Made by a program: the position numbers and the translations under genes. A stretch of DNA of 42,321 nt from Cryobacterium sp. (GTDB lineage: Bacteria > Actinomycetota > Actinomycetes > Actinomycetales > Microbacteriaceae). Of this stretch, positions 7,439 through 16,190 are shown piece after piece (positions within the stretch are counted from its first letter, which is position 1; the number at the start of each line of letters is the position of its first letter). The notes under the pieces are model-generated. The model ran no database searches and was not told where the DNA came from. It worked only from the letters and a program-made list of their open reading frames with translations. The stretch spans positions 1 through 42,321 of the forward strand of contig JAHBSS010000013.1 of the NCBI GenBank assembly GCA_019639015.1. The letters are read 5' to 3'.

Positions 7439-7579
7439 GCAACTGGGCTTTCGCCTAGCGTGCTGTGCAATCCTATTACAGGTGAGCGCAAGTCGGCGCA
7501 TTGGCGAGTGGAGTTCGGGTAGACTTGCCGAGGCCGATTTGCGTGGTGTCAGCATCCGCTTCATGGGGCCAGCAACATC

Positions 7580-7654
7580 CGGGGCGTAGCTCAGCTTGGC
7601 TAGAGCGCCCGCTTTGGGAGCGGGAGGTCGCAGGTTCAAATCCTGTCGCCCCGA
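7580..7654 (+). tRNA. tRNA-Pro (TGG anticodon)
   Basis: 75-nt cloverleaf: acceptor CGGGGCG/CGCCCCG, D stem GCTC/GAGC, anticodon stem CCCGC/GCGGG with loop TTTGGGA (anticodon TGG), T arm CAGG-TTCAAAT-CCTG, discriminator A, no encoded CCA. It is only 34 bases upstream of the trigger factor start. A tRNA-Pro immediately before tig is a common actinobacterial arrangement. Confidence 0.96.
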
Positions 7655-7688
7655 CAAAAACCCAGTAACACCAGGAGAAATCGAAACC

Positions 7689-9038
7689 GTGAAGACAACC
7701 CTTGACCGCTTGAGCCCGACACGGGTGAAGTTGAACATCACCGTTACTCCGGAGGACTTGAAGCCGAGCATTGACCATGCTTATAAGCACATTGCAGAGC
7801 AAATCAATATTCCGGGTTTCCGCAAAGGTAAAGTACCGGCTCCGATCATTGATCAGCGGGTTGGTCGCGAAGAGGTCCTCAACCATGCGATAAGTGAAGG
7901 ACTCGATGGTTTCTTCCGGTCTGCAGCCGAAGAGGTGAAGGTCCGCCCATTGGGGCGCCCGTCTGCGGATCTGGTGAAAACCCCCGAGATCAAAGACTTC
8001 AGCGGGGACCTTGAGGTCGCTATAGAGGTGGATGTGCGCCCGGAGTTTGATTTGCCAAATTACGACGGCATCAAACTTGAAGTTGACGCAGTCACAGTCA
8101 CCCCGGATGAGGTGCAAGACGAATTAGAGGAACTTCTGAAGCGATTCGGCACACTTTCAACCGTTGAGCGTCCCGCAAAGAATGGCGACTTTGTTCAAAT
8201 CGATCTTCGGGCGACGATTGCTGGCAAAGAAGTCGACACCGCGAGCGGTATCTCTTACGAAGTTGGTAGCGGTGAACTGATCGAAGGAATTGATGAGGCT
8301 CTCGACGGCTTAAGCGCTGGAGAATCCACAACCTTCGAAGCGCCACTCATGGGTGGAGATCACGAGGGCGAAGTCGCCGAGATTTCGATCAAACTCGTGG
8401 CGGTGAAAGAGCGTGACGTCCCGGACGCTGACGACGATTTCGCTCAGATGGCTAGCCCATTTGACACCATCGGCGAGTTGCGAACCGACCTTCGTTCGCA
8501 GATCGAAAAATCGAAGTCTTTCGGCCAGGGTGCAGAGGCTCGCGACAAACTCGTCGAGAAGTTGCTTGAACTAGTCAAGATTCCTGTGCCTGAACAACTC
8601 GTTCAAGATGAGGTGCAACGCCATCTCGAGAACGAGGGGCGCCTTGAGGATGAAACTCACCGCGCAGAAGTTGCCGAATCCAGCGAGAAAACTTTCCGAC
8701 GCCAACTCCTTCTCGACGCAATTGTCGAGAAAGAGGAAATCAAGGTGAGTCAGGACGAACTGACCCAATACTTGGTTCAAGGGGCGCAACAGTACCAAAT
8801 GGAACCGGGCGAGTTCATCAAGATTCTCGACCAGAACGGCCAAATTCCTTCAATGATCGGCGAGGTTGCTCGAGGCAAGGCGCTCGCCATCGCGCTATCG
8901 AAGGCGAAAGTCAAGGATTCTAAAGGCAAGGATGTCGACCTTTCTCTCTACACAGCATCCGCAGTGAACGGCACACCGGAGTTCATTGAGCCAGTTGACG
9001 GGCCAGCAGACGGCGACCACGAAGGTCACAATCACTAG
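7689..9038 (+). CDS. tig: Trigger factor, ribosome-associated chaperone and peptidyl-prolyl isomerase
   Basis: Binds at the ribosomal tunnel exit and assists folding of nascent chains. The 449-residue protein has the N-terminal ribosome-binding domain with signature GFRKGKVP at 43-50, a central FKBP-type PPIase domain (about 155-245, with GDFVQIDL and [13 protein letters not shown]), and a helical C-terminal chaperone domain. It ends in an acidic, histidine-containing tail (DGDHEGHNH) seen in other actinobacterial trigger factors. GTG at 7689 is chosen: an AGGAG lies 11 bases upstream, and the longer frame to 7596 would translate through tRNA-Pro. First gene of the tig-clpP1-clpP2 block. Confidence 0.97.
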   Translation: MKTTLDRLSPTRVKLNITVTPEDLKPSIDHAYKHIAEQINIPGFRKGKVPAPIIDQRVGREEVLNHAISEGLDGFFRSAAEEVKVRPLGRPSADLVKTPEIKDFSGDLEVAIEVDVRPEFDLPNYDGIKLEVDAVTVTPDEVQDELEELLKRFGTLSTVERPAKNGDFVQIDLRATIAGKEVDTASGISYEVGSGELIEGIDEALDGLSAGESTTFEAPLMGGDHEGEVAEISIKLVAVKERDVPDADDDFAQMASPFDTIGELRTDLRSQIEKSKSFGQGAEARDKLVEKLLELVKIPVPEQLVQDEVQRHLENEGRLEDETHRAEVAESSEKTFRRQLLLDAIVEKEEIKVSQDELTQYLVQGAQQYQMEPGEFIKILDQNGQIPSMIGEVARGKALAIALSKAKVKDSKGKDVDLSLYTASAVNGTPEFIEPVDGPADGDHEGHNH

Positions 9039-9089
9039 TCACAGTTGAATTTAACTGGACAACCTTGCGTTGGGTCAGTCACTGATTGC

Positions 9090-9107
9090 ACTTTGCCTTG
9101 GGCGAAC
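9090..9107 (+). promoter_or_regulatory. ClgR-like box upstream of clpP1
   Basis: The 139-base gap between tig and clpP1 holds a near-palindrome centred on TTTGCCTTGGGCGAA. Against the corynebacterial ClgR motif as I recall it (CGC, five bases, GCG, with A/T flanks) it matches 16 of 18 positions, with TGC in place of the first CGC. ClgR activates clpP1P2 in corynebacteria and streptomycetes, so the location fits. A small CGGGG-CCAA-CCCCG hairpin (9113-9126) follows. Confidence 0.45.
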
Positions 9108-9177
9108 ATGACCGGGGCCAACCCCGTGGCTTCGATAGTGTCGATACAGGCGAAAACAGAGACGGAGTCTACGCACA

Positions 9178-9774
9178 ATGAGTCAACCCGCATTGGTCAG
9201 CAGCATTTTTGACCAACTACTTAAAGACCGCATCGTTTGGCTCGGTTCCGAAGTGCGAGACGAGAACGCGAACGAGATTTGCGCAAAAATCTTGTTGCTC
9301 GCCGCGGAAGATTCGAAGCGCGACATCTACCTATACATAAACTCGCCGGGTGGATCAATCACCGCTGGAATGGCGATCTACGACACCATGAAGTTCGTCC
9401 CGAACGACATCGTGACCGTTGGAATCGGAATGGCCGCCTCGATGGGGCAGTTCTTGCTGTCATCCGGCACAAAAGGAAAGCGTTACATCACCCCAAACGC
9501 GCGAGTGTTATTGCACCAGCCATCCGGTGGTTTTGGTGGGACCGCCGCAGACATCCAAACCCAGGCGAAGCTAATCAATGACATGAAACAGCGGATGGCC
9601 GAACTCACCGCAGAGCAGACCGGCAAGACGGTCAAGCAGATCATTGAAGACGGGGATCGCGACAACTGGTTCACCGCTCAAGAAGCTCTCGATTACGGTT
9701 TCGTTGACCACTTGCGCGAGTTCGCAACCGATGTTGTCGGTGGCGGCGGCACGGCAGATAAGGGTGGAAAGTAG
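9178..9774 (+). CDS. clpP1: ATP-dependent Clp protease proteolytic subunit 1
   Basis: 198-residue serine peptidase forming one ring of the ClpP1P2 tetradecamer, which degrades proteins unfolded by ClpX or ClpC. Catalytic triad is intact: S88 (GMAASMGQ), H113 (LLHQPSGG) and D162 (GDRDNW). The spacing 25/49 equals that of M. tuberculosis ClpP1 (S98/H123/D172). It has only a short N-terminal extension, so little or no propeptide is expected. clpP2 starts five bases after its stop with GGAG overlapping the clpP1 stop region (AGTAGGAG), so the two are co-translated. Confidence 0.97.
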   Translation: MSQPALVSSIFDQLLKDRIVWLGSEVRDENANEICAKILLLAAEDSKRDIYLYINSPGGSITAGMAIYDTMKFVPNDIVTVGIGMAASMGQFLLSSGTKGKRYITPNARVLLHQPSGGFGGTAADIQTQAKLINDMKQRMAELTAEQTGKTVKQIIEDGDRDNWFTAQEALDYGFVDHLREFATDVVGGGGTADKGGK

Positions 9775-9779
9775 GAGAA

Positions 9780-10466
9780 ATGGAATTCACGAACTTGACC
9801 CCTTCTGGACTTGCGCGTCAAACCGCGGAATCCCGCTATATCCTGCCGAGCTTTGAAGAGCGAACCGCCTACGGTTATAAGCGGCAAGACCCTTACGCGA
9901 AACTGTTCGAGGACCGAATCGTGTTCCTCGGTGTGCAGATTGATGATGCGAGCGCCGACGATGTGATGGCGCAACTTCTCGTGCTTGAAAGTCAAGACCC
10001 GGATCGCGACATCGTCATGTACATCAACTCGCCCGGTGGATCGTTCACAGCAATGACCGCTATCTACGACACGATGCAATACATTCGCCCGCAGATCCAG
10101 ACCGTTTGCCTCGGTCAAGCAGCTTCGGCAGCAGCTGTGTTGTTGGCCGCTGGAGCGCCAGGAAAACGCCTTGCGCTACCCAACGCTCGCATTCTGATTC
10201 ACCAACCAGCAACAGGTGATGCCGGTCACGGCCAGGCCTCGGATATTGAAATTCAGGCCAAAGAAATTCAGCGGATGCGGACCTGGCTTGAAGAGACCCT
10301 CTCAAAGCATTCAAAGCGCACCCCGGACCAGGTGAACAAGGACATCGATCGGGACAACATCTTGAGCGCCGACGAAGCCCTCGAGTACGGCCTAATCGAT
10401 CAGGTGCTCACGACACGAAAGACCGAAACTCCTGCCTTGCAAAAGAAGCACGCGGAAGCGGTCTAA
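9780..10466 (+). CDS. clpP2: ATP-dependent Clp protease proteolytic subunit 2
   Basis: 228-residue partner of ClpP1. The triad is S116 (GQAASAAA), H141 (ILIHQPATG) and D192 (IDRDN), with spacing 25/51 as in mycobacterial ClpP2. The longer N-terminus (about 15-30 residues before the first core strand) is typical of the ClpP2 propeptide. The order clpP1-clpP2 and the tight spacing match other actinobacteria, where the hetero-complex is essential. Its 3' end overlaps the stop of the convergent copC-like gene by four bases. Confidence 0.97.
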   Translation: MEFTNLTPSGLARQTAESRYILPSFEERTAYGYKRQDPYAKLFEDRIVFLGVQIDDASADDVMAQLLVLESQDPDRDIVMYINSPGGSFTAMTAIYDTMQYIRPQIQTVCLGQAASAAAVLLAAGAPGKRLALPNARILIHQPATGDAGHGQASDIEIQAKEIQRMRTWLEETLSKHSKRTPDQVNKDIDRDNILSADEALEYGLIDQVLTTRKTETPALQKKHAEAV

Positions 10467-11059
10467 AGGCTCGGTTGCTCTGGCTTCTTGCGGCGAATCA
10501 GCAATAGAGCGATCGCTGCTAACGCAATCGCAGTGCTGACAATCGCAACGCCCAACCAAAGCGTCGAGGAGTCAGTCGATTGCGGCGCAATCGGTGGAGC
10601 GGTCGTGATCACGTTACCGGGAGTCTCATTGCAAACAGGGGGAGTCGCGCTACCCGGCAGAGGCTGCCAGTTCGGATCATTTGGAGCCCAGGTGAAATCC
10701 ACGTCTCCTGAAACCGAATGCCCATCGGCCGAAATGACTTGCCATTCAAGTTCGTACTCGCCTGCCGGCCCGGCCGCTGCTCGAGTGAAAACCGAGGGTC
10801 CTGTTACGGTCACGCAACCGTCGCCGTAATAGAGCCCATCCGGCCCTTCGATCTCCATGACAAAGCCTCGACTCTCGCCGCCTAGATCCAGCAGGTTCTC
10901 GTTCATCGTCACAATGAATTGGTCAGGCAAGCTTGAGAGCACTTCGTTCTCAGAAGGTGTCGATGAGACATAAAAGTCGTGAGCGTAAACTGGCTGGCCG
11001 GCAAACAACAATCCAATCGAGACTACGGCGGATAGCGTGGCAAGTTTGGCAATTTTCAA
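10463..11059 (-). CDS. CopC-domain secreted, membrane-tethered protein
   Basis: 198 residues: signal peptide (1-26, cleavage after PVYA), CopC/YobA-type beta-sandwich domain (27 to about 128), a Pro/Ser/Thr-rich linker, one C-terminal membrane helix (about 166-188) and a basic tail. The mature protein would begin with histidine (HDFYVSSTP), and the second copper-site region ISADGHSVSGDVDFTW is present, as in CopC proteins that bind Cu(II) through the N-terminal amine and histidines. Start is TTG at 11057-11059, the only in-frame start that keeps the basic n-region. No CopD partner is adjacent. Divergent from clpX across a 173-base gap. Confidence 0.88.
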   Translation of the reverse strand: MKIAKLATLSAVVSIGLLFAGQPVYAHDFYVSSTPSENEVLSSLPDQFIVTMNENLLDLGGESRGFVMEIEGPDGLYYGDGCVTVTGPSVFTRAAAGPAGEYELEWQVISADGHSVSGDVDFTWAPNDPNWQPLPGSATPPVCNETPGNVITTAPPIAPQSTDSSTLWLGVAIVSTAIALAAIALLLIRRKKPEQPSL

Positions 11060-11232
11060 GAGGCTGGTCCTTTCTTCAACGAAATAGGTCTACCTTCACC
11101 ATAACTACTACTCTCGAACGCTTCCTGAGTATTTGAAAACCGCCACGGAGTGTCAAAATACAGCGGCTGTCCCCGCGTCGGGTTAGGCTCTTATGACCGG
11201 GCATACACCGGAATGTTTCCAAGGAGGCGAAC

Positions 11233-12510
11233 ATGGCACGAATAGGTGAAAGCGCCGACTTGCTCAAATGTTCGTTCTGTGGAAAAAGTCAAAAACAGGT
11301 TCAGCAACTCATCGCCGGTCCTGGTGTCTACATTTGCGACGAATGCGTCGAGTTGTGCAACGAGATTATTGAAGAGCGACTTGCCGAATCCGGTAGTGAG
11401 GCGACGGCATCCTTTGACTTGCCAAAGCCGAAAGAGATTTTCGCATTTCTTGAGGAATATGTGATTGGTCAGGAGCCCGCCAAACGTGCCCTATCTGTTG
11501 CGGTTTATAACCACTACAAGCGCGTTCGCGCCGAGAAGGCGATCATGCCGGCGGAGGCGGTTTCTGAAGATGTCGAAATCGCAAAATCCAACATTCTGTT
11601 GATCGGACCAACCGGTTGCGGCAAGACGTATCTCGCCCAGACTCTCGCCCGACGGCTCAATGTGCCGTTCGCTGTTGCGGATGCTACGGCACTCACCGAA
11701 GCGGGTTACGTCGGAGAAGATGTTGAGAACATCCTGCTGAAGTTGATTCAGGCCGCTGACTACGATGTGAAGCGAGCCGAGACCGGCATCATCTACATCG
11801 ACGAGATTGACAAGATTGCGCGCAAGGCGGAAAACCCGTCGATAACGCGGGATGTTTCTGGTGAGGGGGTGCAGCAAGCACTCTTGAAGATCCTTGAAGG
11901 AACCGTCGCTTCGGTACCTCCTCAAGGTGGCAGGAAACATCCGCATCAAGAGTTCATTCAAATCGACACAACAAATGTTCTGTTCATTGTTGCCGGAGCA
12001 TTCGCAGGGCTTGAAGAAATAATTTCTCACCGAGCGGGCAAGAAGGGGATCGGCTTTGGTGCCCCGCTACATTCAAAGGGCGACGACAAGAATTTGTTTA
12101 GCGAAGTGCTTCCTGAAGACTTGCATAAGTTCGGTCTAATTCCGGAGTTCATCGGTCGACTTCCTGTTGTAGCAACTGTTGCGCCATTGGATCAGTCAGC
12201 GCTCATGGAAATCCTCACCGAGCCAAAGAATGCGTTGACGAAGCAATATCAACGCATGTTTGAGATCGACGGCGTGACTTTGGAGTTTGAACCTGACGCA
12301 CTTGAAGCAATCGCGGACTTGGCGGTCTTGCGTCAGAGTGGTGCTCGCGGACTTCGGGCGATCATGGAGGAAGTGCTCGGCCCGATCATGTTTGAGGTGC
12401 CTTCAAGCGAGGATGTCGGGCGGGTTATAGTCACGAAAGAGTCGGTCTTGAAGAATGCCGCTCCGACGATTGTTCCTCGCAAGCCAGAGCGTCGCGAAAA
12501 GAGCGCCTAG
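11233..12510 (+). CDS. clpX: ATP-dependent Clp protease ATPase subunit ClpX
   Basis: AAA+ unfoldase that feeds substrates to ClpP1P2. 425 residues: N-terminal zinc-binding domain with cysteines at 13, 16, 35 and 38, Walker A GPTGCGKT at 125-132, Walker [10 protein letters not shown], sensor region [10 protein letters not shown], the IGF-type ClpP-docking loop region ([10 protein letters not shown]), and the sensor-2 SGARGLRAI motif. A textbook ribosome site AAGGAGG sits six bases before the ATG. It is separated from clpP2 by the opposed copC-like gene, so it has its own promoter in 11060-11232, where I see no clear -35/-10 pair. Confidence 0.98.
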   Translation: MARIGESADLLKCSFCGKSQKQVQQLIAGPGVYICDECVELCNEIIEERLAESGSEATASFDLPKPKEIFAFLEEYVIGQEPAKRALSVAVYNHYKRVRAEKAIMPAEAVSEDVEIAKSNILLIGPTGCGKTYLAQTLARRLNVPFAVADATALTEAGYVGEDVENILLKLIQAADYDVKRAETGIIYIDEIDKIARKAENPSITRDVSGEGVQQALLKILEGTVASVPPQGGRKHPHQEFIQIDTTNVLFIVAGAFAGLEEIISHRAGKKGIGFGAPLHSKGDDKNLFSEVLPEDLHKFGLIPEFIGRLPVVATVAPLDQSALMEILTEPKNALTKQYQRMFEIDGVTLEFEPDALEAIADLAVLRQSGARGLRAIMEEVLGPIMFEVPSSEDVGRVIVTKESVLKNAAPTIVPRKPERREKSA

Positions 12511-12542
12511 CTTAATTTGAATGACCCGTTTCGGGCTCACCC

Positions 12543-12563
12543 TATCTCTAAGATTTAGAGATA
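12543..12563. repeat. Perfect 9-bp inverted repeat before the S33 peptidase gene
   Basis: TATCTCTAA - GAT - TTAGAGATA, arms identical over 9 bases with a 3-base spacer, ending on the A of the likely ATG start. AT-rich and without a T-tract, so it does not look like a terminator. Operator or translation-blocking stem are the plausible roles. Confidence 0.6.
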
Positions 12564-13810
12564 TGGCTGTTAAATCTCGGCAACTTCAAGACCTCAAAAT
12601 AGATGAACACACTCTCAAGGTTCCACTCGTTTGGGGCGACAAGTCGGACTCTCGAACAATCGAGGTGTTCGTTGCTATTGTATCGAGACCCGGCGGTGAG
12701 AACCTTCCGTACCTGGTTTACCTCCAAGGGGGCCCTGGTCACGAAGCACCAAGGCCGATGCATTCGCCGGTCTCACCCAGTTGGCTAGACGCAGCGTTAG
12801 CCCACTATCGGGTTGTCATGATCGATCAACGGGGGACTGGCCGGTCAACGCCAGTTGGGGACTTCGATTTAGCTAAGGGCGCCGGCGAAGTCGCCGAATA
12901 CCTCACCCACCTTCGAGCCGACGCGATCGTTTCTGACTGCGAAGCGTTGCGAATCGAACTCGGCGCGAAGACGTGGAGTGTGCTTGGTCAATCGTTCGGG
13001 GGATTTACGACGCTTGCGTACATCTCGACGAACGCTTCTTCGCTAAGCGAGGTGTACATAACTGGTGGGTTGTCCGCGATTGGGCGACATCCGGATGAAA
13101 TCTACTCACTCACTTATGAAAAGATGCGTGCTGCGAGCGAGCGCTACTATCGCAGGTTTCCCGAGCATCGCAACGCGGTTCGCTCGCTTGTCGGACTTGC
13201 CGAGGAGGGTTCGATCGAATTACCGGACGGTGAAATCGTTTCACCTTCGCGGTTACGTTCACTCGGAATGTTGCTTGGCACAAATGACGGTTGGCAGGCT
13301 GTGCACAACTTGCTTGAGCTTTCACCGAAATCAAATGGCTTCCGTTACGACCTTGCTGGGGCACTTCCTTTCAGCGCGCGAAACCCGTTGTATTACGTGA
13401 TTCACGAGTCGAGTTTCTCTGACGGTTTCGTGACTAATTGGTCTGCAGAGCGCACCGAACCGGAATCATTCAAACAGGATGCGACGCTGCTAACGGGTGA
13501 GCATGTCAGGCGGGAGTGGTTGGATACGGTTCCCGGATTGAAACCGTGGAAGCAAGTCGCCGAGATCATCGCCAAACACGATTGGCCGGTGCTATACAAC
13601 CGGGACAAGATTCAAGAATCAAAAGTCGTTGGCGCGGCGGCCGTTTATCAAAATGACGTGTATGTGCCTCTCGAGTTTTCCATGGAGACCGGCGCGCTAA
13701 TGCCGGGTGTGATCCCGTGGGTTACTAGCGAGCAAGAACACTCGGGGCTGCGTCAAGGCGTCGTCTTGCCGAGGCTCATTGATCTTGCTCGCGGGCGCGT
13801 CGTGCGTTGA
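12563..13810 (+). CDS. Alpha/beta-hydrolase, S33 prolyl aminopeptidase-like
   Basis: 415-residue alpha/beta-hydrolase related to proline iminopeptidases. Oxyanion-loop motif LQGGPGHEAP (55-64), strand-turn DQRGTGRSTP (88-97), nucleophile elbow GQSFGG with S144, and a C-terminal histidine in EQEHSGLR. The family trims N-terminal proline from peptides; exact specificity is unknown. ATG at 12563 is preferred over an in-frame ATG at 12521, because conservation begins after it and the 12521 start has no ribosome site; neither start has a strong one. It follows clpX after 52 bases in the same direction but has an operator-like palindrome in front. Confidence 0.85.
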   Translation: MAVKSRQLQDLKIDEHTLKVPLVWGDKSDSRTIEVFVAIVSRPGGENLPYLVYLQGGPGHEAPRPMHSPVSPSWLDAALAHYRVVMIDQRGTGRSTPVGDFDLAKGAGEVAEYLTHLRADAIVSDCEALRIELGAKTWSVLGQSFGGFTTLAYISTNASSLSEVYITGGLSAIGRHPDEIYSLTYEKMRAASERYYRRFPEHRNAVRSLVGLAEEGSIELPDGEIVSPSRLRSLGMLLGTNDGWQAVHNLLELSPKSNGFRYDLAGALPFSARNPLYYVIHESSFSDGFVTNWSAERTEPESFKQDATLLTGEHVRREWLDTVPGLKPWKQVAEIIAKHDWPVLYNRDKIQESKVVGAAAVYQNDVYVPLEFSMETGALMPGVIPWVTSEQEHSGLRQGVVLPRLIDLARGRVVR

Positions 13811-13817
13811 ACCCGAC

Positions 13818-14468
13818 TCAAGCGCTCGCGTAACTCAAACTGAGCCAATTATCGCGCGTGAATTTTGCGGCTTGTTCGACGTCACGTTTCTTGGCAAAGG
13901 TGATGATTTCCGAATGATGTTTGACTGATTCTCTGGCATCCGCGGAGCTGAATCTGAGTTTTTCTACTCGACGCAATAGGGGAGTCAACTGCTCGAGAAC
14001 CTCGGCTACCAATGGGTTTCCGCTGGCTTCAACAAACACGGCATGAAACGCATCGTCTGCTTCCAAAGCCGAATCCGGATCTGAACGATCCAAGGCTGTT
14101 TCAAATTGTTTCGCGGCCGACCGCATCCGGTCGATGTCAATTGTGGTCAATTTTGGAACAGCAAGTCTCGCGGCGAGTTCGTGCATTGAGGCGACAACTT
14201 GCTGAGCATTCGCGGTAGCACTCTCATCGATTGGTGAAACTAGCGTCGCTTTGCCCGGCTTTGACTGGACTAGGCCGGCTCGTTCGAGGCGAAGTAGTGC
14301 CTCACGGATCGGAGTACGACTTGTTCCTAACCATTCGCCAAGCTCGTTGTCACGAAGCCGCTCGCCAGGAGCGAGAGTGCCGTCGATAATCGCGTCGCGG
14401 ATAGTTTCGTAGACGTTGTCGCGAAGAAGTGAACGCGCATGAATTGCCTGTTGTGCGGGAATGGGCAT
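13818..14468 (-). CDS. GntR-family (FadR/FCD subfamily) transcriptional regulator
   Basis: 216 residues: N-terminal winged helix (about 10-75, with YETIRDAIIDGTLAPGERL and LGTSRTPIREALLRLERAGLV) and a C-terminal FCD ligand-binding domain with the DDAFHAVFVEASGN metal/ligand signature. Divergent from acdS with 72 bases between the starts, so acdS is its likely target. The minus-strand TAGAAT ends six bases before its ATG, which suggests a leaderless transcript. The effector is unknown; ACC or a related amino acid would be logical. Confidence 0.9.
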   Translation of the reverse strand: MPIPAQQAIHARSLLRDNVYETIRDAIIDGTLAPGERLRDNELGEWLGTSRTPIREALLRLERAGLVQSKPGKATLVSPIDESATANAQQVVASMHELAARLAVPKLTTIDIDRMRSAAKQFETALDRSDPDSALEADDAFHAVFVEASGNPLVAEVLEQLTPLLRRVEKLRFSSADARESVKHHSEIITFAKKRDVEQAAKFTRDNWLSLSYASA

Positions 14469-14489
14469 AACAGTATTCTAGTGTGATAT

Positions 14490-14503
14490 ATTGCATATTG
14501 CAT
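14490..14503. promoter_or_regulatory. Tandem ATTGCAT repeat between gntR and acdS
   Basis: Two head-to-tail copies of ATTGCAT, which also contain the palindrome TGCA-TAT-TGCA. The repeat lies about 20-35 bases upstream of the gntR start on the minus strand, overlapping its expected -35 region. This is the best candidate operator for the divergent GntR protein. Confidence 0.5.
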
Positions 14504-14540
14504 ACGAAACACGCGAATTCGACTATTGAAAGGACGCGAC

Positions 14541-15548
14541 GTGGCGATTTCAGATTTCAAGCGGTATTCGATGACATTTGGGCCGAGCCCGATCCATAAG
14601 TTGGAGCGACTCAGCAAGCACTTGGGCGGGGCACAAATTTGGGCGAAGCGAGAAGACGTTAGCAGTGGACTTGCGTTCGGCGGTAACAAGGTTCGCAAGA
14701 TGGAATACATTGTTCCGGACATTATTGCCAGCGGTGCTGACACGTTGGTTTCCATCGGCGGATACCAGTCAAATCACACTCGCCAAGTAGCAGCTGTCGC
14801 CGCGCACCTTGGACTCAAAGCGGTTCTGGTTCAAGAGAACTGGGTCGATTGGCCCGACACTTTGAATGACCGCGTTGGCAATATCGAACTCTCGCGAATC
14901 ATGGGTGCTGAAGTTCGATTGGATTCGGCCGGGTTTGATATTGGCATTAGAGATAGTTGGAAGAAGGCGTTGGAAGACGTTGAAGCGCGAGGTGGTAAGC
15001 CGTATGCGATTCCAGCGGGAGCATCCGAACACCACTTGGGCGGATTGGGGTTCGCAAACTGGGCCTATGAAGTAGAGCAGCAAGAAAAAGACCTCGGAAT
15101 CTTCTTCGATACGATCATCGTTTGCACCGTCACCGGTTCGACTCACGCCGGAATGATTGCCGGCTTCGCTGGTCAAGAAAAGCCTCGAAGGGTGATCGGT
15201 ATCGATGCCTCTGCGACGCTAGAGAAAACTCGCGACCAAGTTGGTCGAATCGCTAAACACACGGCTGAACTCATCGGTCTTGGCCGTGAGCTTAGGGATG
15301 ACGAGATCAACGTCATGGAGGGTTGGGCAGGCGATCTCTATGGCATCCCCGTCGAATCGACGCTCAATGCAATTCGGATGCTCGGCTCGATGGAAGGCGT
15401 GATTCTCGATCCCGTTTACGAAGGCAAATCCATGGCGGGGTTGATTGATCTGGTTTCAAGCAAAGACATTCCCGCTTCAAGTAACGTGCTCTACGCCCAC
15501 CTTGGGGGTCAACTAGCGCTCAACGCATACAGCGCACTGTTTCGCTAG
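14541..15548 (+). CDS. acdS: 1-aminocyclopropane-1-carboxylate (ACC) deaminase
   Basis: PLP enzyme converting ACC, the plant ethylene precursor, to 2-oxobutyrate and ammonia. 335 residues versus 338 in the Pseudomonas enzyme, with near-colinear similarity ([47 protein letters not shown]). The discriminating residues are of the ACC-deaminase type, not D-cysteine desulfhydrase: PLP lysine K50, Y293-E294 (DPVYEGKSM) and L321 (AHLGG), one less than the Pseudomonas numbering 51, 294, 295, 322. GTG at 14541 is chosen: AAAGGA lies seven bases upstream, and the TTG at 14526 would overlap that site. Stands alone, divergent from gntR. Confidence 0.92.
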   Translation: MAISDFKRYSMTFGPSPIHKLERLSKHLGGAQIWAKREDVSSGLAFGGNKVRKMEYIVPDIIASGADTLVSIGGYQSNHTRQVAAVAAHLGLKAVLVQENWVDWPDTLNDRVGNIELSRIMGAEVRLDSAGFDIGIRDSWKKALEDVEARGGKPYAIPAGASEHHLGGLGFANWAYEVEQQEKDLGIFFDTIIVCTVTGSTHAGMIAGFAGQEKPRRVIGIDASATLEKTRDQVGRIAKHTAELIGLGRELRDDEINVMEGWAGDLYGIPVESTLNAIRMLGSMEGVILDPVYEGKSMAGLIDLVSSKDIPASSNVLYAHLGGQLALNAYSALFR

Positions 15549-15577
15549 CAGCTTGCAGTTCGTGTGACAGTTCGGCG

Positions 15578-15606
15578 GATACTAGATTGATACTAAAGTG
15601 GTACCA
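15578..15606 (+). promoter_or_regulatory. Repeat operator/promoter of the toxin-antitoxin pair
   Basis: Two direct GATACTA copies (15578-15584, 15589-15595) spaced 11 bases, one helical turn, followed by the palindrome TGGTACCA (15599-15606), all just upstream of the antitoxin start. GATACT could also serve as -10. RHH antitoxins commonly autoregulate through such short repeats. Confidence 0.5.
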
Positions 15607-15614
15607 TTCGATTT

Positions 15615-15821
15615 GTGGCAATGAATTTGAGGATTTCGCCGGAGCTTGACGCGCAACTTCAAGCGATTGCCGATGACCGGCACGTTTCAAAACACGCTCT
15701 CATCCTGCAAGCAATTGAAGAATTTGCGTCGGCCACAAGGAAGACTACGCAAGTCATGGCGAGCGTTGAGCGCACTTTGATTCGGGATGCCGAATTGTTG
15801 CGTCGCCTCGAAGACGCGTGA
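15615..15821 (+). CDS. Ribbon-helix-helix antitoxin
   Basis: 68 residues starting MAMNLRISPELDAQLQAIADD, the typical N-terminal DNA-binding strand and helices of CopG/Arc-type antitoxins in actinobacteria; the C-terminal helix would wrap the toxin. Start GTG at 15615 is taken because MAMN is the usual family start; ATG at 15621 is possible. No Shine-Dalgarno is visible. The stop codon overlaps the toxin's GTG by four bases (GTGA), the usual coupling of antitoxin and toxin. Confidence 0.85.
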   Translation: MAMNLRISPELDAQLQAIADDRHVSKHALILQAIEEFASATRKTTQVMASVERTLIRDAELLRRLEDA

Positions 15822-16189
15822 CAATCTATCTTGACCCTGAGCAGGGTTTAGCAATCGTCGAACGGCTCGGATTTCGCATTCGTGATCGTGGCTTATTCCT
15901 GTCTGCCCTAGCACGGCCAGCCACGAGCGCGTTTGGAGAGGATGCTTACGAAACCATCGAGCTAAAAGCCGCGGCTCTATTAAGTTCTCTTGTCGGCAAC
16001 CACGCACTTTTTGACGGCAATAAGCGGACCGCGTGGGTAACCACGATGGCATTCCTGAACCTCAACGGGCTCGATATTGAACTTCCACTCGAAAGAAAGT
16101 TCAACCTGGTGGTTGAGGCGGCTTCGGGAACGCTCGAGCTCGAGCAAATCGCCGAAGTGATTAGTGAGGGTCTCGTCGAGTTGAACTGA
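15818..16189 (+). CDS. Doc/Fic-family toxin
   Basis: 123-residue protein of the Doc group of the Fic superfamily. The active-site loop H-A-L-F-D-G-N-K-R (residues 62-70) matches the Doc pattern H-x-F-x-D-x-N-K-R in length and catalytic residues, with leucine in place of the phenylalanine. Doc of phage P1 phosphorylates EF-Tu; that activity is inferred by family only. GTG start overlaps the antitoxin stop. The 3' end is one base from the convergent M3 peptidase. Confidence 0.88.
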   Translation: MTIYLDPEQGLAIVERLGFRIRDRGLFLSALARPATSAFGEDAYETIELKAAALLSSLVGNHALFDGNKRTAWVTTMAFLNLNGLDIELPLERKFNLVVEAASGTLELEQIAEVISEGLVELN

Positions 16190-16190
16190 G

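Noticed and set aside
7596-7688. N-terminal extension of trigger factor
   Set aside because: The frame is open, but it runs through tRNA-Pro; the conserved protein starts at GTG 7689.
9113-9126. Rho-independent terminator after tig
   Set aside because: A 5-bp stem without T-tract; too weak to call.
14541-15548. D-cysteine desulfhydrase annotation
   Set aside because: The E294 and L321 residues and the near-full colinearity favour ACC deaminase.
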